Assembly (NCBI GenBank): GCA_030704615.1
Contig: CM060733.1
Location: 50,716,001 to 50,780,000, forward strand
DNA: 64,000 nucleotides
Origin: Takakia lepidozioides
Lineage: Eukaryota > Streptophyta > Takakiopsida > Takakiales > Takakiaceae
Direction of reading: 5' to 3'
Under the pieces are notes generated by a model. That model made no database searches and had not been told where the DNA came from. It worked only from the letters and a program-made list of their open reading frames with translations. A program made the translations under genes and the position numbers. Shown piece after piece: positions 36,336 to 48,382 of this stretch; within the stretch, counting starts at the first letter, position 1, and every line of letters starts with the position of its first letter.

Positions 36336-39300
36336 CTAGCTCATGATGGAACTCAGTTCCGAGAAGTCCCACAGGAAAACATCCGAGCTCAGGACCTTCT
36401 CAAGCCCAGCCGCGTCACCGCCAGCAAGGCTTGTGCTGCTGCAGCTGCTACCGCTCGGGCTCGGGCTCCACGGTTCCACTTCACAGTTGTTTGGTATCTG
36501 GTTGTGGCTGGGGCTTTCCTGACATTGACTTCCTGAGCTAGTGTGCTCATGCGGGTCCCGAAGGAGCGCTGTAAACATTTGTGGCGTGTCCGACATTGAC
36601 GGCATTGCAAGGTGGCTTGCCAGTGTGGTGCCTGGACCTCCTGAATTGCTACCTGTGACAGTTCAGATGTAATATCAAACAACAGCCGGCCCTACGTAAG
36701 TGGGCAGTGCAAGGATACATACATGTCCATACCCCTTATAGAGCAGCCTGTGGGACCATATCTAGAACTCTGTGAAGGTTTCTATAAGTATCAGATGGGT
36801 CCCTATATATTTCATAAGAATTGTACATAGAGAAATCAATACGGGTCTACAGTCCAGCTAGTCTAGCTATCAATATTGTGCACAGTATGGGGCCAGATTT
36901 ACAATAACATGTAGAATCCTCAACATAAGAGGAGAGTACGCAGCAGTACCTGTCCAGTGTCCTCCGTGAGTCCTGCATGTTAGTTCCCCGTCCCTCCCAA
37001 CACTGAGACTTGGAAGCTGCCTTCCAGCCGCTGTGTTCACCCCACCAGAGCTAGTGGAGTCCAGAAGCATATCTAACACTGATTTGGGCAGCTGGGCATC
37101 TCCTTGACTTCCCATCATCTGATTGCACACCTGAGAGAGGCTACCAGCTGAACTAGGCCCCTCTCCACCACAGAACCTGCTGCGCATCATTGCCATATTG
37201 TGGGACAAAGCTTCCTCCCTTCCACTCACCCCATCCCCTCCAACCTGCATGAAATCAGGGACCTGCTCGGAACTTTAGGGTCGGTCCAAAAACCGAACAG
37301 TTAATTATTGGACCCCTGACCTCGGGAAATTTTAGGTGAGGAAAATGTAGACCTGTATGCACTCGCCATTAGGTACAGGCCTGAACCTACTAGATTCAAG
37401 CGAAAGCTCTGCAAGTCTTCGGGACGAAAGAGTCGTGACCAAGCTTTGTAAGCTAGTATGGATCGAACAGTTTTGATTTTCCTATGAGCCTAGGACAAGA
37501 ATCTATGCACTTACACTATACTGGAACTCTACTTCGCTACGCGCCCGGAATATCACATGTGAAGCTCGCAAAGTCAGATCCGGCAAGAATCCTTTCTCCC
37601 CGAAGAGTCTAAGGATCATAGCTTACCTGCTTTGTCTGCACCGCTCTCGATAAGCTGTACTTAATTTTCTGCACCACAGCATCCACTTGCAGATGCCTAC
37701 TGTCGGACCCAGGGTCACAGCGGTCACTGATCGGTGTATCGTAAGGCCCTGCAAGAACCGACTTGGGACTGGACACACTGGTGCGAGGGGCAGCCACCAT
37801 ATCCCACGATTGTCGCCCCGTAGATGTCGAACGAGGCATCGGTGCCACGGGAATATTGGACCCTTCCAGCTGCCAGTCTGGGCGCTTCCTCATCAGCACA
37901 TTCAACATGTCGTCTTTGAAACAGCCCAATGCAGCCTCAGCGATTTCCCCCCCTTTCGGAAGCGCCATGCTACCCGCCAGGTCCGCCAGCAACTGCGAGA
38001 TCGGCTTATGAGTTATGGGGTCGATGCCCATTTCGCACAGCTTCTTCTTCAGCCGCGTGTTCCAGTAGTTCTTCACATCATTATCCGTGCGTCCTGGCAG
38101 CTGTGCTGCTATCAGTGACCACCTGCAGCACTCAACCTCCCCGCTTCAATACTCCCACTTACACCTTTCTCCCTCGTCACTCTGCGCGTTCGTAAGTCTC
38201 CAGACGTGTAAGACCTCAGGAGTACTCAGCACTGCCGAGGAAGACAGAAATTCAAATTTGAATTCAAATTATCCCTAGTTCGAACCACGGGTGACACACT
38301 GACGGACGCTAGCCGTTGACGTCAGTTGGTGGAAGCTGCGGCGGACGGCACGGTGCACGCGGGTACCGCGCGGCCGTTCTACGGCCGCGCCGTACCCGCG
38401 GTCGCCATTACTGCCACCGTCCAGCCTTCTGGAGTAAGCAATGATAAGGCTCTCGATGAACGAACCCGATCCACTGCCACGTTCATCCGTGACGAGTGCC
38501 GTGCGGGCCACACTCGCGGCCGCGGTTGGTGAGTCTCTCTCTCTGTCTCTCTGTCTCTCTCCCGTCCAACTCCAGACCTCGCAGGCCTCGAATTGAAGAG
38601 AACTGGAGATATCTAGACGAGGCCCAAGTCATCAGCGTGAGCTGAATTGGTGAGGAACTAACTAAGTATGTGGAGAGGATGGGGTGAGGGGGAGATAATG
38701 GGAGGTGGTTCGAAGTGATGACAAAGGCGGTGGTGAAGGGGTGGGTCAAAGGTGTGGCAGGTGCTGTGCTGACAGGAGCAGAAAGTGGCGAGTGAGGTAA
38801 TAAGTGAGAGGGTATCGGGGAGGAATGATGAGGGAATGTAGATCGTAACGTCAACGCTGGCGCAGCGGTGATGCAGGGGAATCATAGCCACCCTCTGTTT
38901 GTAGAGAGCGCTAGGATAGCTGACGCTTCGAGGCGTATTCAACACTTTGATCTGACATCTGCCAGAGGGTAACCCCATGTTCGCTTTGTACAAAAGCACA
39001 AGATCCAACTTTATAGAGATCACATCCATGCACCAGACGGGTCCAGCTTCTGTGGTAAGCAACTGGGCTACTACTGCGGACGGAATGCAGACGTAGGCTT
39101 TTAGAGGCGCGGCATTACTAGGGGGGCTCTACATTACTAGGGGGGCTCTAGAGTAACGGCCGCCATTATACCGGCCATCTGTCGTAATGAAGCTTACGTG
39201 CGGAAAGGGCGAGAGCTCGAGAGAGAGATCAGCGGGAGAGAGGACTTTTGATGATTGCAGCACAGGACGGCGATCAACAGCATGCCTTGTGGCTTGGGCG

Positions 39301-41489
39301 GCTGTCCTCTGCACTGCAGGTCATCATATATGGCTTGCTACCATCATCACTACGTCTCCTAGACTGTCGGCAGGCGCCTGGGTGCCCTTTTCTACTCTAA
39401 TTCAAATGCTTGACGCGTAGTACTCCCAAGCAAGTGTAATTAACGACATGGGTGCCTGACCAGAATAAAGTGGCCTAATACACCATCTAAGTGCATCTGC
39501 TCATGATCCAACGAGATACCTTCAGCTACGTCTTCTCGTGACCTTATTAGGCTAGGCGGCAAAATTACGTTCTCAAAAGTGACGTTGACGCTATCTATCT
39601 CTGTGGTCATCTGATGAGGCTACTATTGTTAGACAATGTACATGCAGAACTAAAATGCAGTCAAGACAGTGGATCCTCATAGCCAGCTGCTCATAGGTAT
39701 ATGCAGTCGGTTTCTGCATAAGTATATGCAAAACGAGATCTGAAACAAGCATTTGTTCACAACACAAATGCTCCTGTCAGGATGCAGTAGCTTATATCAT
39801 CCAGTAACACGTTAGCCGGACCCATGCCTGGCATGCATGGAGGAGAAACCCGCCAGCGTGAACATGAATCGCACTGATTCGGTAAAGGCCCGAGAAACCT
39901 AATCAAAACTATACACGCGGCGGCGACATTGACAATCTGAACTGGTACTGGAAAGGACTTCCCTTGGAAGCTTACGAAGTTTTGGGAACACGCGGACCGA
40001 CTGCTCGTTATATGTATGAGCTACATTTACATTTTGGTTCTTAGGAAAACATATAGCTAGCTACAGGTTCCAGTTAGACCGTTTAGCATCCTTGTGCTGA
40101 AGTATTAAAAAAGTTATACCGCGGGACTGATCTGTTTCAAGTGTCGTAAGAAACGTTTGTGATTACTAACCGACTGCCAAGAGCTGCATGAAGGTTGACG
40201 ATGAGCTGTTCTTCATTGTCAGTGAAACGCCCATGCTTGAGGTCAGGGCGCAAGTAGTTGGTCCACCGCAGCCTACAACTCTTGCCACATCTCTGCAAGC
40301 CTGTGCACAACCCGAGCCGCTCCCAACGTTCAATATTAGGCAGCCGAGCTTATCAAAGGGTATCTAAGTCGTCCAAGGTTCAACATTTGACTAGACTTAT
40401 CAGATGCGAGTAGCGTTCCCTCAACTCAAAAACTGTACGTATGTTAATTGGGCAGTCTGAGAAGATGAATTGCACTTCCCATCTGAATCAAACATTCTTA
40501 CCGAGTCGAATAGTAAAGTAGCTGCAATGTACATGTGGCTTATCTGGCCAGAACCCCAGGCAGAATTAACCTGCTAGCTAACCTCCGGTGTCTGTTGACA
40601 TGGATACCAATGCTGATGTTTATGTGCACTCTCGCCATTTAAATTGCAAATGTCTAATAGAACTGCCCGGACAATTCTGGCAGCCTACACTTTACTATCA
40701 TGTACCCTTGACATGCTTTGCACTCTCAGAACTGCGTTAAGCTTCACATGAACATTATATTTAATATCTATAGAAATGTCAAAGCCCCTCAAACGAACTC
40801 TGACCAAAACATTTTTCGAGTCCAGTGTGGTACAACATGCAGGAGTTCCATGACATCGCTAGACCTTTGAATGTTGGCACATAATGTAGCAATACGGGAG
40901 CAAAATAATCCAGCATATCACCAAGGCCCGGACCAAAATAATCAGTGCTAACAGTAGGCCGGCAAAGCGCAGTTGCCGCGATCCCAAGCGGTGGTCAGAC
41001 TTTTGAGAACACGGCATGAAGATTGGCAAGGTATGTGGAGAGCACGGATCTCCACAGAGCCAAACTATACATGTTTTCCACATGAGGAAGAGAATGAGGT
41101 CCACTACACTGTTCCTCTCTGCCGTGGACACTAGATCATCCCCTGGAGACTGTCCACCTAAATGGCATCCACAGCGTAGTAGCTTATAGATTCCACTCCA
41201 AGGGGAGCTGCAGCTTGGAGCTGAGTCGGACACAGAAAAATAAGCTTCAGCTACATTTCATGAATCCGTGTCCAGAGCCTTGACGACCATCAGATACAGT
41301 GCGTCAGAGACTTCATCCAGAGCAAAGAGCATTGGGATACATGTTAAGGGCCATACCAGCTTTTTTGGGCAAGGTTCTCCAACTTCCAGTCCCATGCTGT
41401 GCTATACACGCCAACAGCTTCGCATCCTCCTCGGGTGTCCACGGCCCTCTTTTCACACTATCCTTTTCGCAACAAGGTGCTCTCCCCAT
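36336..41489 (-). CDS. R2R3-MYB transcription factor, MYB80 (MS188/MYB103) type
   Basis: Five minus-strand exons in phase: 41357-41489, 40171-40300, 37627-38122, 36950-37262 and 36336-36652, giving 462 residues. Exons 1 and 2 are 133 and 130 bp, the canonical sizes for this family. R2 has W17, W37 and W57 ([17 protein letters not shown]); R3 has F70, W89 and W108 ([20 protein letters not shown]). [20 protein letters not shown] at the start and GIDPITHKP after R3 are typical of the MYB80 group. In flowering plants that group controls tapetum and pollen wall genes. The usual bHLH-contact signature in R3 is not evident. The C-terminus is serine-rich and ends [13 protein letters not shown]. Exon 4 could instead start at 37244. 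Intron 2 is 2 kb and holds a GC-rich hairpin. Functional transfer to this plant is inference. Confidence 0.93.
38358..38400. repeat. Near-perfect GC hairpin in MYB intron 2
   Basis: Arms of 20 bases (left starts CGCGGGTACC, right ends GGGTACCCGCG-like CGTACCCGCG) pair with one mismatch around a TCT loop at 38378-38380. The surrounding 150 bases are CpG-rich, unlike the rest of the intron. Confidence 0.9.
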
Positions 41490-42099
41490 CGCAGATACAA
41501 TCTATAACCCGCCCGCTCAAACCTCCCTCTACAACCCAATGCCCCACCTCTCACCGCTTACGCATGGCTCACTCTTTTCAAGCACACACAAGCGAATTCT
41601 CACACCTCGCCTACTCAGCTACCCAAATCTCTCACTTGCTCCACCACCTCGAGAGAACCTCGAGATCACACTAGACACAGATGATTCAAGCACGCCCAAA
41701 ATAAAAAAGCAAGCTCGCTCCTCCCGCCGCCTTTCACTCCCTCTCCAAATTCCTCACTCGCCTTCACACACTCTAGTGATCTGTGCAGTGCCGGGAAAGA
41801 GATGGATGCGGCGGAGCTGCGGGGCCGGGCCACGCAAAGCGCGGGGACCAAGCCCCTCCCCCCCCAACGTACCGCGCTCTGCGAGCACGCACCGCACGTG
41901 GCGCCCGATGCCCGTCCCTCATGTCTTCTGCGCCCGCCTCTTGCGTGCCCCCCGCCCCTCGTGGTCCCCCCCGGGCCCCCGTCCGCCGGGCGCCCGTCCC
42001 GACCGACGGGCCGTCGGCCAGGCTGGGCGCCCGCCCAGCGGGCCCCGTTCCCGCGCCTTTGTAACCACTTTTCGTGTTTAAGCCGCCACAAATTGAATC
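41490..42099 (-). promoter_or_regulatory. Upstream region of the MYB gene with a GC-rich block
   Basis: This is the 5' flank of the minus-strand MYB start at 41489. Bases 41780-42060 are very GC-rich and open in several frames on both strands. That reflects lack of stops in GC-rich DNA rather than a gene. I cannot fix a TATA box or transcription start. Confidence 0.4.
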
Positions 42100-42240
42100 G
42101 TTACTATTATTATTATTATTATTATTATCCGCTGGCCGCCGCTTGTTCTCAACCCCCTCCAATCTCGCGTCCGAGATTTGAACCCGCCACCACCCAGGCG
42201 GCACCGCCCCCTTTCAAATGATCCCCCCCAATAAATAAAT
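42100..42240 (-). mobile_element. SINE relic with (ATT)n tail
   Basis: On the minus strand GGCGGGTTCAAATCTCGG (B-box-like, about 42192-42167) is followed by the microsatellite (TAATAA)n at 42105-42128, a common SINE 3' end. The A-box is unclear. Confidence 0.45.
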
Positions 42241-42317
42241 AAAGACAAACCGACCTGAATGCTGAATACATTGAAAAAATGGGAAGAATGATAAAAGGTT
42301 CTACAATTTATAAATGT

Positions 42318-42478
42318 ATTGAATTAGTAAATTGGACGGGTCTGGGGTTCAACCCCAAGTTGTGGTTTGTCAACCTTTTGGTCTGGGTGATGCTCATATG
42401 AAAGGGGGTTATTCTAAGCTGTTCCCAGCCTGTTTCCTTTTTCAAGAATATATATACATATATATATATATATATATG
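42318..42478 (+). mobile_element. SINE-like fragment followed by (TA)n
   Basis: GGGGTTCAACCCC at about 42341 resembles a pol III B-box. It is followed by GGGGGTTATTCTAAGCTGTT and CCTGTTTCC, similar in layout to local LINE and SINE tails, then TA repeats to 42478. No target duplication was confirmed. Confidence 0.4.
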
Positions 42479-42637
42479 CACACAAATTCAGCTTATATAT
42501 TGCTGGAAAGTGTTGTCTCAAATTCACTAGGCACAAACCAATTCTAATTTTAATAATTAAAAAAATATGTTATGATAAATTGGGGCAGCGTTTGAGAGGA
42601 AATTTGAGGACGACGAGATTAGGGTTGAGCATGGTTT

Positions 42638-43663
42638 CTATGATCTTCTCGGTTGGACGAGCTTTCCATGCATTCCTGTTTGCGAATGCATGCAGGTGTT
42701 GGGATGTGCGTTGAACAAGAACTTGTAAAGCTCTGCATATAAAGTCCTCTTCTCAGCGTTTTGTCCCATGACCAATTGGGCAAATGCAAACTTGTTGTGG
42801 ACGTGGGTTACCAGCTGGCTCTCTTCCTTATACGGACCTCTCCCATATTGTGTAAGCGAGATGGCATCCGGAGACAATTCAACCTCGTCTATGATTCTGT
42901 CGTCTTCGAGTATTGCTTCTGCAAACTTGTTCCACGTGATGCCCTTTGAAAAGAATTTGGGAGCGATATTGTGTGCTTCTTGCATAAACTTCCACAAATC
43001 GCCGTCCAAATGTGGGTGCAACCCCAGTCGTATTGTGGAATCATGTTGTTGTACGCGCATTTTTAAGGCCCTCTGGTACTGATCATATATTTTGGAGCCC
43101 ACCAACTTCTTTGAGATCCGCTCCCGAGCTTGATCATGGAATTGGCGCAAATAGATTTTTCGCATGGGTGATAACAATATCCTCTCTTGTTCAACTTGAC
43201 GTGTCTCCAGTGAGGTGATTCGCTTCACATGTCTGTCCAGTTTGTTGTCGATCATCCTCACTCTTTCAACAAGCTCTTCGAGATTGAATTTTGTATCCTG
43301 AGTTCTTTCTCTCTCTCGCTCGTACTTTATCGCAAGGTCTTCTATCCTTTCCTCGAGACTTGTAGGGATTTGCAATTCTTTCTCATTTTTCAATGAATTT
43401 TTGTGACTCAAATCATCATCAATTTGTAAGAAATTGCCTCCTTTAGCCTCCAAGAGTTTGATGCGCTTAGCCTCTTCCATACATTGAACACACCGGTGAA
43501 GCAACTTAACTTGGACGGGATTCTCACTGCGGCTAATGTAATTCACAAACAAACAATCTGCCTGTGCTTTGGCTTGATCATCAAACACAGCGTGATCTTG
43601 AGCAATAAGGTCCAGAAATATGGTGTTTCCTGCTGATTGCCCTTCCATTATGCCTTCAACCAA
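42638..43663 (-). CDS. Unrecognised coiled-coil protein ORF, possibly longer through one in-frame TGA
   Basis: An open frame of 341 codons, uninterrupted, ends ...GKLVQPRRS. I do not recognise the family. The middle (about residues 100-175) is rich in E, R, K and L with heptad-like spacing (SLEERIEDLAIKYERERER), predicting a coiled coil. The C-terminal part has LWKFMQEAHNIAPKFF and ILEDDRIIDEVELSPDAIS. The nominal first codon is TTG; the first ATG is six codons in (IMEGQ). The same frame continues upstream across one TGA (43672-43670) into a 74-codon frame to 43894 that includes MKANVIEVPNIRDLAECIK. It could be a gene with an unseen intron, a host gene with a nonsense change, or an unclassified mobile-element protein. 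A long frame in AT-rich DNA argues against chance. Confidence 0.5.
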   Translation of the reverse strand: MVEGIMEGQSAGNTIFLDLIAQDHAVFDDQAKAQADCLFVNYISRSENPVQVKLLHRCVQCMEEAKRIKLLEAKGGNFLQIDDDLSHKNSLKNEKELQIPTSLEERIEDLAIKYERERERTQDTKFNLEELVERVRMIDNKLDRHVKRITSLETRQVEQERILLSPMRKIYLRQFHDQARERISKKLVGSKIYDQYQRALKMRVQQHDSTIRLGLHPHLDGDLWKFMQEAHNIAPKFFSKGITWNKFAEAILEDDRIIDEVELSPDAISLTQYGRGPYKEESQLVTHVHNKFAFAQLVMGQNAEKRTLYAELYKFLFNAHPNTCMHSQTGMHGKLVQPRRS

Positions 43664-43896
43664 GTATAATCAAAGATAAGTCTTGATGCACTCTGCCAAG
43701 TCTCTAATGTTTGGCACCTCTATAACATTGGCCTTCATGACAACGAGGAACAAGGAGTGCTTGTAATATGTTTGTGAGAGATTTGAGATTCGAGAAGATA
43801 CAAGGTGGACAACACGAACAAGGAGAGATAGCACTCGGTGATTTGAAGTGGTACAAGAGCTCTCATAATGCACTGTAATATAAGCCAAATTCACCC

Positions 43897-44172
43897 AATT
43901 GTTTTTTTTTTTTTTTTTTTTTTTTTTGAGGAAAGGGGAGGAACTTGGAAGCCCTTTAGATTATTGAGGGGAAAAAAAATACCCAATTTAATTTGAAGGT
44001 AATACAAGCAAATCAGACTGGATTTGTATTAGTTCATTTCCTTGTCCTTGGCATAGGGAACAGACTAACATGAAAAGCCCAACCTCAGAAGAAAATTATT
44101 GGTTGCTTAGAGTGCATGGTGAGATTTGAACTCCAGACCGAAGCACACTGCTAGACTTGTCTTAATCTTTAT
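43897..44172 (-). mobile_element. SINE with LINE-type tail and long poly(A)
   Basis: On the minus strand the B-box-like GGAGTTCAAATCTCACC lies near 44134-44118. The tail TTTTTTTTCCCCTCAATAAT then TCTAAAGGGCTTCC lies at 43985-43945, and the element ends in A24 (T run 43903-43927). The tail matches the 3' end region of local LINEs. The A-box is not certain. Confidence 0.7.
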
Positions 44173-47100
44173 TATCATTATTATTATTTTGTTTTTTAGT
44201 TGTTGTCTTTAAATGCGATTCCAGGCACATGATGCAATCATGGGATATTTGCAAGGACCCTGGATGCCAAGGGACGATCTAGACGCATCCAAGGGCAGAA
44301 AGGGCGCCACGCAGAGGGCGCGGGCTACGGTGGCCGCAGCGCAGTACCGCGCGGACGCCGCGGCGGCGACGCGGCAAAACATGACGCCTGCCGCCCACGG
44401 ACTCCGCCCTGCCCCGCACGGCCCGTGCGTCAGCGCGGGCGTCAGAGCACGGCCGTGCTCTCTGCCCGCTTTGATGCGCTTCCGTGCGTCCCTTGCCGCC
44501 TGCTTTTGATCATTCCCTGCCTAAGCACAGACTCTGATCTCTCGCATGCGATTGTTAGCAACGCAGGCCCGAACTCTCTGAGCTTCGAATGCGTTGAAAA
44601 GTTGATGATGGCCCCAGTTGTGTGTACATGTGCAGGGTGATTGTACCCTTTGCTGTGTGTGAGGGTTGCAATGAGTTGGGCTTAGGTGAAAGCTTCCATT
44701 CCTTTTCGTGTTGATGGATACCTGTTTGTACAGTTTGTCAGGGGTGGTACAATAATAGTTTGGCTTGTGAGAGTTGCCTGGCCACACTTGGGAGTCCTTT
44801 GATCGATCCCATATTACTCAATTTGCAATCCTTGATCAATCCCGGCATATGATAGGATACTAGTCCATTGATGTGAACATGATTAATTGCTGTGAGGACA
44901 AGTCTAGTTGCACCGTTATTTAGTAACGCCCCATGGCGGCAGTCGAATTACATCATCGCAATATATGTGAGGAATTGAGGATTGCAAACATCGCAGCTGC
45001 AGCTAAATAGGCCGCAATAGCTGAAAACCCTACTCCCAGCCTCATCAGTTTCTCAGAGCGAGGCCCACTGTCCACACCAAGATCTTCACAGGATCTTCAC
45101 TTTAGTTTTGCGGGTCGTCGAAGAGAAAGAGGTTTCTGTGAGCTAAGCGTGAATTTGACCTGCTGGAAGAGAAGTGGACATGGTTGACCAGGGCGAGAAG
45201 GAAGCCTGCCATGGCTTGACTGGGTCGCCGTCAAGCCCAGCTACACGCAGCTCCGTACTGGTCCATGCACTCTGGCTCTCTCTTGCTGCTGGTCTACACT
45301 GTGGCGCCTTAATCACCCAACTTTGACCATCTGAAGTCAAACCCATGAGCATCTTATGAATAGATTAGAAAACTATATGAAGGAATTACTAGATAATTTA
45401 AACAGCTGGATGCATTAGTACATAGATTAGTTAATCTCTTCAAGTCATCTGGAGTCAAACCAGAGTCTCTGACACGCAACTTAGCTGCTTCACAGACGAG
45501 GGCTGCTAGAACCCACATTCGATCGGTGAGCTCAACAGGGATAACATGATCTAGAGCTCTAAGATCATTGTCGCCGTGGACAAATCCTGTGAGTCCCTAA
45601 TTTGGCGACATAACACGGGCTGCAATCTCGAACACTTCGAACGCCACCCCCACGCCACCTAGAATTGATTCAGACCAGGGTGGATCGAGCCGGGCGTATC
45701 TTCAGGTAGCCAGGAGTTCTGATTTCCCATTAGAGTACCCAACCTTTACATAGCCATTGAGAACCTTTAGCTGAAGATTGCAGAGTTCAATAACAAAGAG
45801 CTATAGTGACAAAGAGTAAGCTAATCACATTAGTTGTGGTGTAAACCGTTGGAAACTGCAGAACGTATCTGTAAGATTGAAGCCGACTGGCTTGGTGAGT
45901 GTGGGGTCACCCGTTGATTGGTAATAGACATGTCCGTCCATCTATGACGTGACATGTACGGTGTGAGTACTGTTTGGCCTCCGGGCAGCGACAGGACGGG
46001 AGCTGGCAGGCAGGGAGAGCTGGGCTCACTTAGCTATGTGGCCATATATCTGAGTGTATTGATCATGACCGTCAACATAGGGGAGGGCAATATTTCGAGA
46101 TCAGATCAGTAATGTCGGATCTGTGAAATTTCTTTTCCTCGGATCGATCTCGGATCCATATCTCACCCACCTCAAAAGTTTGCGCTGATCCAGCGCTGCC
46201 ACCAGAAAGGTCGATATGCTTTTGGACCTTGGATTCTTAATTCTAGGAGAGAGACAATCTGCTTGAGCAAATTTTGAGACCAGTTACAGTGTGATTAAAG
46301 GGCCCAACGATGGAAAAGTGGATTTCCCATAAGCTGCATGGATTTATCCATTTTCATCCTCGGCCGACAAAAAAAGATCAAACTCCATCCCTTGGAAAAA
46401 TATAGAAGCTGCAACAAGCCTATCTGTTGTCTTTCCCTGAAGATTTCTTAACACGGTAACTGCCAGATCATGTACAAAAGCAGGTTCTTCCTTTTATTCT
46501 CACCTGGGCTGCAATTTTATCAGTTGATCATCTGTTACCAGGCCTGACGCGACGAAGGCCTGATTTTTTATTTTTCAGCTGCAGAATTTAATAAGCTGCT
46601 AAGTGCTCACCTACAAATATACTCATTCTCAGGATAGTCTTCCCCTCTAGCAGGTCTAGCAGGAGACAGGAGGTATTGTATTCAGAAATGATTAACTATC
46701 GGCATCTTCCCGTCACAACAGTGGTTGTGGAGATCACTTTTGAACGAGTCTCAATCGGCGCTTGAGTGAACGTCATCCTACATAGTCCGTAAACCACGAA
46801 TCTAACGCAATTTAAGCTGTTGTGTTAGAGTGAGTGCATAGCCTGAGCTTCTATCCAGAACTTTATCAGATACTTCCACTACAAGCCAGCAAAGTATAAT
46901 CAGCTTGACGATCCATAAACCAGGATTATTGACCAGATCATTCAGGTGTGAGGTGAAGGCAGCTGCCTACAGAGTGTATCGGTGGGCCGTATAGATAGAG
47001 TGGCCTTATACAAGAGCTTGCGCTGCTTAAGGAGCTTGTTGTGTTTGTAAGTAGGCACCATTGAAGGCTCAAGATGCCCTTAGTAGATTCTCTCCGCCGC

Positions 47101-48382
47101 CCGTCTCTCTCTCTACACTCTCTCTCAATTCTGTTAGTCCTCGCCAGCTACTACAGGGACTACGCCGCCTCTCACGGCATTTTTAAACGACCCCCATGTT
47201 GGGTCCTTTCTGTACTTGTTTGCACAGTACCGTACCTCAGCTATCATGTTTTGCTCGTCCGTTCTAGAATATGACTCACTCATAGAATCGAAATGAGCTG
47301 TAAGCAGGCCAAATCATGAATCATGGCTAAACCCGAATCACTCATGTGTGCTCATCTGAACACTGTCACCGAAATTTGCACCCAGAATGAATCCGTGCAG
47401 AATACTGTCCAGAGCTTTAATGAATTCGCAACTGTGTGTAGAACTGTTACATACTACTGGCCGGTAATGTGCTTTGCGAAATGATTGATGATGCAATTCA
47501 AATTTCAGGAGGACTACTCGAAACTATCCTGGCGCCGCTTGAAGGCATCCTCTGTAACTTAGAATCCTTACACTCATCTAAAGAGGACTACTCGAAGCTC
47601 TATTCCTTAGACCGCAGCTGTCTTCCGGCCTTGGGTGTTACTAGTAGTACTGTCCAGGATTGCATATTATGGAGCTACTTTGTGGAGCAGATTGCGCCAT
47701 TAGACCCCCAAATGGTGCGAGAAGAAGTGGGGAACAAGCAAGGCTTTTCGTCCACAGCCTTGTAACATACTTCGTCACTATCATCACGGTTCACCTCTGC
47801 TACACGAAAGCTCAGTGTGCCCCGTTCCTCTTCTGTCCTGTCACTAGAAGATACTGCTCTTTCAGAAAAACGCTACCGTTTCTCTGAACCTTGTGTATAC
47901 TGCTATGTTTCAATGGCGTGCACATTTTATTAGTTTCGGCATTTGAGTCAAACACACAATCTCCACTGCCGAAATTCAACTTCTTCATGACACTGGAAAA
48001 GACATCCGACTAGTGTTTGATTCAATACCCAGACAGGAGAGCTTTCAGCAAATCAGCTCTTCTCTCACCCTTGCCCACTCCTCTCCTCCGCTCCATCCTG
48101 ACTAGGGCATAAGGCCTATAGGTACAGATTCCAGCAAGCAATTGTGAAAACAACATACATATTCTAGCCTTCTAGTCCAGACCAGAAATGACCAAATGGA
48201 CTACATCGATGATCCTGTACTCCCCTCTGCATGTCCCAAAGAATCCATTGCCCAGCAATGGAGTAAATTATAATGTAGTAAAATGTGAAAAAATTGCAAA
48301 AAGTTATTTAGAGTTTCCCTATGGAAGAAAATAAATGTCCAAATTTAAAATGGGCTAGCAAAAGAGGGCAAAACCCTTTAGT
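44173..48382. other. Intergenic, no gene recognised
   Basis: A GC-rich block at 44270-44500 gives a 98-codon open frame without domain features. A 98-codon frame at 47469-47765 is protein-like (LLETILAPLEGILCNLESLH) and holds an internal GGACTACTCGAA repeat, but I cannot name it. A CT-rich run lies at 47101-47130. The right end is the 3' flank of the CBS gene. Confidence 0.45.

Noticed and set aside
36285-36536. Plus-strand ORF at the MYB 3' end
   Set aside because: Antisense shadow of MYB exon 5.
41666-42221. Several overlapping long frames on both strands (up to 143 codons) as candidate genes
   Set aside because: GC-rich DNA without stops. The translations are proline- and arginine-rich with no domain, and the region is the 5' flank of the MYB gene.
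44213-44509. 98-codon GC-rich frame as a transferred bacterial gene
   Set aside because: No family motif, no neighbouring coding sequence; composition alone explains the open frame.
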